Part shown: piece by piece, positions 6,945 to 10,977 of the stretch
Layout: the number at the start of each line of letters is the position of its first letter
Position numbering within the stretch: the first letter of the stretch is position 1
Origin: Ilumatobacteraceae bacterium
GTDB lineage: Bacteria; Actinomycetota; Acidimicrobiia; Acidimicrobiales; Ilumatobacteraceae
Length of the DNA stretch: 10,977 bases
Direction: 5' to 3'
Assembly: GCA_016463105.1 (NCBI GenBank)
Contig: JAEMRY010000042.1
Span: forward strand, 1-10,977
Notes under the pieces: model-generated
Databases searched by the model: none
What the model saw: only the letters and a program-made list of their open reading frames with translations
Told to the model about the DNA's origin: nothing
Position numbers and translations under genes: made by a program

Positions 6945-7041
6945 GCTATCTGTAATGAACTAGGTGTCTTAGTTGAGGCTTTACCTGCAATAATTGTTAC
7001 TATGCAGATAGTGCTAATTATCCAGTTTAAGGAACCCCATT
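6945..7041. promoter_or_regulatory. Divergent ychF / sufB promoter region with short dyads
   Basis: This 97-bp gap must hold promoters for both divergent units. For sufB, TACTAT at 6998-7003 is a reasonable -10 box; TTGAGG at 6973-6978 is a poor -35 at 19 bp spacing. Three short dyads overlap it: ACTAT-gcag-ATAGT (6999-7012), ATAATT/AATTAT (6990-6995 and 7016-7021) and CTGCA/TGCAG (6985-6989 and 7003-7007). Any could be an operator for an iron or Fe-S sensor, but none is a recognised site. The segment 6969-6980 (TTAG-TTGAGGCT) resembles the left half of an IdeR/DtxR box, and the right half is poor. No convincing -10 box for ychF stands out. Confidence 0.45.
7029..7033 (+). promoter_or_regulatory. 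Shine-Dalgarno site of sufB
   Basis: AAGGA lies 8 bases before GTG 7042-7044 and fixes that GTG as the sufB start. It is one of the few good ribosome sites in the window. Confidence 0.75.
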
Positions 7042-8442
7042 GTGACCTCATTTGACCTTGATCTCAGCAAATACCAACTCGGTTGGAGCGACAAAGTTGA
7101 GTATGCATTCGAGCCTGTCAAAGGTTTAAACACGGGCGTCGTAGAGCAGATCTCATGGTGGAAAGGCGAGCCAGAGTGGATGCGCAAAATGCGTTTGCGC
7201 TCGTTACAAACTTTCGAAAAGAAGCCAATGCTTGACTGGTTCGCAGTCAATATGCCAGACATTGATTTTCAAGATATTTTTTATTATCTCAAGCCAGCGA
7301 CCGCACAAGTTGACGAATGGGAAGATCTTCCTGAAGAGATGCGCAGGACTTACGAAAAACTTGGCATCCCAGAAGCAGAACGAAAGTATCTCGCAGGTGT
7401 TACGGCGCAATACGAGAGTGAAGTTGTCTTCCATCGCAATCGCGAAGATCTCGAAAAACTTGGCATCTTGTTCTGCGACATGGATACAGCATTGCGTGAG
7501 TATCCAGATCTCGTAAAACAATATTTTGGTTCGGTCATTCCTCCTGGCGACAATAAGTTTTCTGCGCTCAACACATCTGTTTGGTCGGGTGGCTCATTTA
7601 TTTATGTTCCGCCTGGCGTTGAGTGCGAGATGCCATTGCAGGCTTATTTTAGAATCAATAGCGAAAATGCCGGTCAATTCGAGCGAACATTAATTATCGC
7701 TGACGAAGGCTCGAAAGTTCACTACATCGAAGGTTGCTCTGCTCCGGTTTATACAAAAGATTCGTTGCACTCAGCAGTTGTTGAAATTATTGTCAAGCCA
7801 AGTGCCCACGTCACATATACGACTATTCAGAACTGGTCGCCAAATGTTTACAACTTGGTCACCAAGCGTGCGCGTGTCGAAGCCGAAGGCCACATGGAGT
7901 GGATTGACGGCAACATTGGTTCAAAACTGACGATGAAGTATCCAAGTGTTTATCTAATGGGACCAAAAGCATCAGGAGAAGTTTTGTCGGTGGCTTATGC
8001 CGGCGCAGGACAGCATCAAGATGCCGGAGCAAAAATGATTCACGCCGCACCAGAGACGACATCAAAGATTGTTTCAAAGTCGATCTCGAAAGATGGCGGC
8101 ATCACTGCTTACCGAGGTTTGGTTCGCGTTGAAGAAGGCGCAACAAATTGCAAGAGTCACGTGCAATGCGATGCGTTAATTCTTGACGAAGCAAGCGAGA
8201 GCCGGACGTTTCCATATATGGAGGTCGGCGAGCGCGATGCACAAATAGGGCACGAAGCAACTGTCTCAAAAATCGCTGACGAGCAACTGTTCTATTTGCA
8301 AAGTCGTGGCCTCTCGCAAGAGCAAGCAATGAGCATGATCGTCAACGGGTTTATTGAGCCTGTAACTCGCACTTTGCCAATGGAGTATGCCGTTGAGTGG
8401 AGTCGCTTGATTGAGTTACAAATGGAAGGTTCGGTCGGCTGA
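7042..8442 (+). CDS. sufB: Fe-S cluster assembly scaffold protein SufB
   Basis: SufB is the core scaffold of the cytosolic SufBCD complex, on which nascent Fe-S clusters form. The 466-residue protein is collinear with full-length SufB. It has FSALNTSVWSGGSFIYVPPG (173-192), ECEMPLQAYFRIN (194-206), EGCSAPVYT (230-238), SYPSVYLMG-type core at 299-307, CKSHVQCDALILDE (370-383) and the C-terminal GFIEPVTRTLP (436-446). Cys232 and Cys376 align with the E. coli SufB cysteines (C254 and C405) implicated in sulfur acceptance and cluster assembly, and His404 is in GHEATV. The reading frame is continuous, so the intein that interrupts mycobacterial SufB is absent. The GTG start is backed by a Shine-Dalgarno site. 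It is the first gene of the operon, and no SufR-type regulator gene precedes it in the window. Confidence 0.96.
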   Translation: MTSFDLDLSKYQLGWSDKVEYAFEPVKGLNTGVVEQISWWKGEPEWMRKMRLRSLQTFEKKPMLDWFAVNMPDIDFQDIFYYLKPATAQVDEWEDLPEEMRRTYEKLGIPEAERKYLAGVTAQYESEVVFHRNREDLEKLGILFCDMDTALREYPDLVKQYFGSVIPPGDNKFSALNTSVWSGGSFIYVPPGVECEMPLQAYFRINSENAGQFERTLIIADEGSKVHYIEGCSAPVYTKDSLHSAVVEIIVKPSAHVTYTTIQNWSPNVYNLVTKRARVEAEGHMEWIDGNIGSKLTMKYPSVYLMGPKASGEVLSVAYAGAGQHQDAGAKMIHAAPETTSKIVSKSISKDGGITAYRGLVRVEEGATNCKSHVQCDALILDEASESRTFPYMEVGERDAQIGHEATVSKIADEQLFYLQSRGLSQEQAMSMIVNGFIEPVTRTLPMEYAVEWSRLIELQMEGSVG

Positions 8443-8470
8443 ACATAGCCTGCTGAAGAAAAATATAAAT

Positions 8471-8800
8471 ATGCCAATGCGAACTGAGTGCAAGCACTTC
8501 GAAAGTCGCTCATATTCAAATGGTGATGCAATGCGCCGTTGTCGACTTGATTTAGCGCCTGACGCGCCGTGGCGATGCCCAGACGCTTGTGCAAAGTTTG
8601 ATCACCGTGCAGTCGATATTGGTTGGGCGCACAGCACAGTTGTGCCGACCACAACCCCAAATGAGCCAAGCAGTGTCGCCGATGGCACTGCTGCTTCGGT
8701 ATTAGATGAAGCTGAAGCAATTATTAACGCCATGGCTACTGATATTGCAGCAGAAATTAAAGAGAAGCAAAATAAAAAGAAGAAACGAAAACGCAAGTGA
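8471..8800 (+). CDS. Small four-Cys protein with Lys-rich tail, suf-operon associated, unknown function
   Basis: I do not recognise a named family. From ATG 8471 the protein has 109 residues. ATG 8477 (two residues shorter) is the alternative, and the frame also extends upstream into sufB, which I reject. The N-terminal 46 residues hold four cysteines, C7, C24, C36 and C40 (spacing 16, 11 and 3), within TECKHF, RRCRLDLAPDAPWRCP and ACAKFDHR. That looks like a zinc- or Fe-S-binding module. A Ser/Thr/Pro-rich stretch follows, then an acidic-alanine helix (about 73-95), then a very basic end with KKKKRKRK. There is no signal peptide or membrane segment. A purine-rich GAAGAA (8455-8460) may serve as ribosome site. 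It begins 28 bases after sufB and overlaps sufD as GTGA, so it is co-expressed with the SUF scaffold. An accessory role in cluster or metal handling is inference only. Confidence 0.75.
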   Translation: MPMRTECKHFESRSYSNGDAMRRCRLDLAPDAPWRCPDACAKFDHRAVDIGWAHSTVVPTTTPNEPSSVADGTAASVLDEAEAIINAMATDIAAEIKEKQNKKKKRKRK

Positions 8801-9900
8801 CATCATCAACTATTGCAACAACGCTGAGTAAACCGACTGTCAGTGAAGAGATTTGGCGCTATAGCCGCATCGGTGATCTCAATTTAGACAACTACAAACT
8901 TGGGCAAGTTACGACCAAGATAGAAGGCCCTAATGAGACGATTAAAAAAATTGTTTCGCAGACATCCAAAGTTGTTTCACGTGAACCCGTAGATATTTTC
9001 GAAGAACTTAACTTAAAACATGGGCAAGTTACTGCGGTGTCTGTGGCTCGCAACCAAGTTGTCACAGAGCCAATAATTGTTACTCACTCGCTAAATCAAT
9101 CTGGTGTTGTCGTGTATCCGCGTCTAGTTATTGATGCACAAGAGAACAGCGAAGTTACAATCGTTGAGCGATTTATTTCGGGCAATGATATTGAGTCGCT
9201 AATCGTGCCAGTTGTAGACGTGCGTGCCGCGCAATCAGCGAGGGTTACATATGTGGCGATTAACGAACTTGGCACAGCAACATGGCAAATTGGCTACCAG
9301 CAAGCTGTTGGGCAGCGTGATTCGATGATGAAATTATTTACGGTTGCACTCGGTGGCGACTATGCCCGTATTCGTGCCGAGGTTCGTCTTGAAGGACAAG
9401 GTGCAAACTCGCAACAGGTTGCTTTATATTTTGCTGATTCAACTCAGATGCACGACTTTCGAACCTTGCAAGATCATGCCGCCCCGCGAACTCACAGCAG
9501 TTTGTTATTCAAGGGTGCAGTCAAAGACACTGCAAAAAGTGTTTACACCGGCTTGATTCGAATTCGTGAGAACGCAACAAAGTCAGAGGCATTTCAAACC
9601 AATCGCAATCTCACTTTGTCACATGGCGCTTGGGCAGAAAGCGTGCCAAATCTCGAAATCGAAACGAATGACGTGAAATGCAGTCATGCCAGCACAGTTG
9701 GCCCAGTTGATGATGAGCAACGTTTTTATCTTGAGAGTCGCGGAATCGCTCCAGATATTGCTGAACGACTTGTCGTACTTGGTTTTTTTGGCGAAGTGCT
9801 CGATCGCTTGCCTTCGGTGCCGTTTATCTCAGATTTACGAGAGCGAGTCAGCACAAAACTTCTCGGTGAATCGTCTCAAAACAATAAGGCGAAACCATGA
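8797..9900 (+). CDS. sufD: Fe-S cluster assembly protein SufD
   Basis: SufD is the SufB paralogue that completes the SufB-SufC2-SufD scaffold and is needed for iron acquisition. The 367-residue sequence is variable in the first 80 residues, as usual, then enters the beta-helix core. It contains DFRTLQDHAAPRTHSSLLFK (220-239), SVYTGLIRI (248-256) and the diagnostic NLEIETNDVKCSHASTVGPV (285-304), ending in DDEQRFYLESRGI (305-317). Cys295 and His297 match the C358/H360 pair of E. coli SufD. The start is GTG 8797-8799, overlapping the stop of the preceding gene. The A/G-rich Lys codons just upstream may act as a poor Shine-Dalgarno site. The stop overlaps the next start as ATGA. Confidence 0.94.
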   Translation: MTSSTIATTLSKPTVSEEIWRYSRIGDLNLDNYKLGQVTTKIEGPNETIKKIVSQTSKVVSREPVDIFEELNLKHGQVTAVSVARNQVVTEPIIVTHSLNQSGVVVYPRLVIDAQENSEVTIVERFISGNDIESLIVPVVDVRAAQSARVTYVAINELGTATWQIGYQQAVGQRDSMMKLFTVALGGDYARIRAEVRLEGQGANSQQVALYFADSTQMHDFRTLQDHAAPRTHSSLLFKGAVKDTAKSVYTGLIRIRENATKSEAFQTNRNLTLSHGAWAESVPNLEIETNDVKCSHASTVGPVDDEQRFYLESRGIAPDIAERLVVLGFFGEVLDRLPSVPFISDLRERVSTKLLGESSQNNKAKP

Positions 9901-10208
9901 AATCAGTTGTCTGTCAATTTGACGAACTTGTGTCTGGTTCAGTTAAGCGTTTTGTTGTAGGCACTCGTGCCATCGCTGTCGTAAGAATAGAAAATAAGGT
10001 TTATGCGATCGGCGACAAGTGCAGCCACGCCGATGTGGCTCTTTCTGAGGGTGAAGTTTTCTGTGACACCAAAGAAATTGAATGTGTCCGACATGCCAGT
10101 TCTTTCAGTCTTGAAACTGGCAAGCCAAACACTTTGCCGGCGACTCAGGCAGTGTCTGTCTATGTTGCAACAGTCGAAAATGGCGAAGTTGTAATTGAGA
10201 TCGAATGA
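9897..10208 (+). CDS. Rieske [2Fe-2S] ferredoxin-like protein of the suf operon
   Basis: This 103-residue soluble protein is a stand-alone Rieske domain. The cluster ligands are visible as C42-S-H44 (in KCSHADVALSEG) and C63-VR-H66 (in ECVRHASSF), so the pattern is CxH...CxxH with 18 residues between. The second box is atypical. Family members usually read CPxHGxxF or CWLHGSRFD, while here it is CVRHASSF, with Ala for the Gly. The tail GKPNTLPATQAVSVY (75-89) matches the usual end. Related genes lie between sufD and sufC in several actinobacterial suf operons, where they are often annotated as non-haem oxygenase ferredoxin subunits. Electron supply to cluster assembly is the natural guess, but the role is not proven. 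The ATG overlaps the sufD stop. Confidence 0.9.
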   Translation: MKSVVCQFDELVSGSVKRFVVGTRAIAVVRIENKVYAIGDKCSHADVALSEGEVFCDTKEIECVRHASSFSLETGKPNTLPATQAVSVYVATVENGEVVIEIE

Positions 10209-10211
10209 GGT
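10206..10211 (+). promoter_or_regulatory. Shine-Dalgarno site of sufC overlapping the Rieske stop
   Basis: TGAGGT contains both the Rieske stop codon (TGA 10206-10208) and an AGG core, 8 bases before ATG 10219. Termination and initiation are thus closely coupled, and this supports the chosen sufC start. Confidence 0.65.
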
Positions 10212-10218
10212 CTAACAA

Positions 10219-10950
10219 ATGACAACACTAGAAATCAAAAATCTTGCAGTGTCAGTTGGTGGTGCGCAGATTCTAAATGACGTTTCGTTGACAATTAAGT
10301 CTGGCGAAGTTCATGCTGTGATGGGTCCTAACGGTGCAGGCAAATCAACTTTGTCAGCGGCACTAATGGGCAAACCGGGTTACACAGTTACTGGTGGCTC
10401 AGTTGCCCTTGATGGGGTAGACATGCTTGCATTACCGACTTGGCAACGGGCGATTGCTGGCTTGCATTTGATTATGCAATATCCAACTGAGATACCTGGA
10501 GTGATGCTGCAAGAGGCAATGGCAGCCGCACTAGACACACGCAGTCGTAATTCAAGCGAACTCAAAAAACTTATTGAGGTCGAAGCCAAGCGAATTGGTT
10601 TCGACCCCGAGTTAGTGACGCGTTCAGTAAATGTCGACTTCTCTGGTGGCGAAAAAAAGCGAAGCGAAACTTTGCAACTTGCAGTCTTGCAACCCAAAAT
10701 TGCGATTCTTGACGAACTTGACTCAGGTCTTGATATTGATGCTCTGCGCGATTGTGCGCAACGAGTTGAAGATGCAACTCACGAAACAAAACTCGGCGTG
10801 CTAGTTATTACTCACTACAGCAGGTTGTTTGATCAACTGAAGCCAGACTTTGTTCATATTTTGACTAATGGCCGAATCGTCAAGAGTGCTGGCCCAGAAC
10901 TGGCCGATGAACTTGAAGTCACTGGCTACGCCGCTTACGCAAATTCATAA
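10219..10950 (+). CDS. sufC: Fe-S cluster assembly ATPase SufC
   Basis: SufC is the soluble ABC-type ATPase of the SUF scaffold. Its ATP-driven dimerisation reshapes SufB-SufD. The 243-residue protein has Walker A GPNGAGKST (36-44), Q-loop Gln87 in IMQYPTEIPG, the SufC-specific signature FSGGEKKRSE (141-150), Walker B IAILDELDSGLD (161-172) with the catalytic Glu replaced in order as DELDSGLD, and the switch His199 in VITHYSRL. The length and the ending GYAAY are normal. It has no membrane-spanning partner, as expected for SufC. It lies 10 bases after the Rieske gene with a good ribosome site. No terminator is visible in the last 27 bases, so the operon probably continues, commonly with sufS and sufU. 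Confidence 0.96.
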   Translation: MTTLEIKNLAVSVGGAQILNDVSLTIKSGEVHAVMGPNGAGKSTLSAALMGKPGYTVTGGSVALDGVDMLALPTWQRAIAGLHLIMQYPTEIPGVMLQEAMAAALDTRSRNSSELKKLIEVEAKRIGFDPELVTRSVNVDFSGGEKKRSETLQLAVLQPKIAILDELDSGLDIDALRDCAQRVEDATHETKLGVLVITHYSRLFDQLKPDFVHILTNGRIVKSAGPELADELEVTGYAAYANS

Positions 10951-10977
10951 CTTAAAAACCAGATAAAAAAAGTGGGC

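Noticed and set aside
6969..6987. Full IdeR/DtxR iron box upstream of sufB
   Set aside because: Only the left half matches the consensus well; the right half fails, so it is reported only as a weak half-site.
7740..7750. SufB intein, as in mycobacteria
   Set aside because: The sequence around Cys232 (EGCSAPVYT) is continuous and the total length is normal, so no intein is present.
8411..8470. Upstream extension of the small Cys-rich gene beginning inside sufB
   Set aside because: The added MSYKWKVRSAEH segment is the out-of-frame shadow of the conserved SufB C-terminus; ATG 8471 or 8477 gives a natural start before the Cys motif.
10972..10977. Possible GTG start of the next suf gene at the right edge
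   Set aside because: Only two codons are visible, with an A-rich stretch but no ribosome site before them; it cannot be supported as a gene.

Overview
This window looks like part of a streamlined actinobacterial chromosome of moderate GC. The gene order and proteins best fit a planktonic relative of the Acidimicrobiia; that placement is inferred from protein character and synteny, not from a phylogeny. Three things point to Actinobacteria: the tail of a bS22-like (AURKAIP1/COX24 family) basic mini-protein at the left edge, the block rsmI-metG-tatD-(cell-wall gene)-rsmA-ispE, and a suf operon with a Rieske ferredoxin between sufD and sufC. All genes look intact. I see no mobile element, CRISPR array, tRNA or rRNA.

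Layout. Bases 1-59 are the last codons of the bS22-like gene on the + strand. Bases 39-154 hold a 43-bp tandem repeat, about 2.5 copies, that duplicates the gene's final codons and stop together with hairpins. It lies between two converging transcription units and probably terminates one or both. Bases 153-6944 are one compact minus-strand unit read right to left: ychF, a DUF192 gene, rsmI, metG, tatD, a membrane-anchored protein with a degenerate RlpA-like domain, rsmA and ispE. Spacing is -4 to +40 bp, with ATGA or GTGA overlaps at three junctions. Bases 6945-7041 are the divergent promoter region. Bases 7042-10950 are a plus-strand suf operon: sufB, a small Cys-rich/Lys-tailed protein, sufD, a Rieske protein and sufC. 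It probably continues past the right edge.

How the genes work together. The minus-strand unit is mostly about translation: YchF is a ribosome-binding ATPase, RsmI and RsmA modify 16S rRNA, and MetG charges tRNA-Met. IspE adds isoprenoid precursor synthesis, and the RlpA-like protein sits where mycobacteria carry rpfB. The plus-strand unit builds Fe-S clusters on the SufBCD scaffold.

The two least explained items are the four-Cys, Lys-tailed protein inside the suf operon and the RlpA-like protein that has lost its expected catalytic positions. The coding-tail/hairpin tandem repeat is the most unusual non-coding structure.
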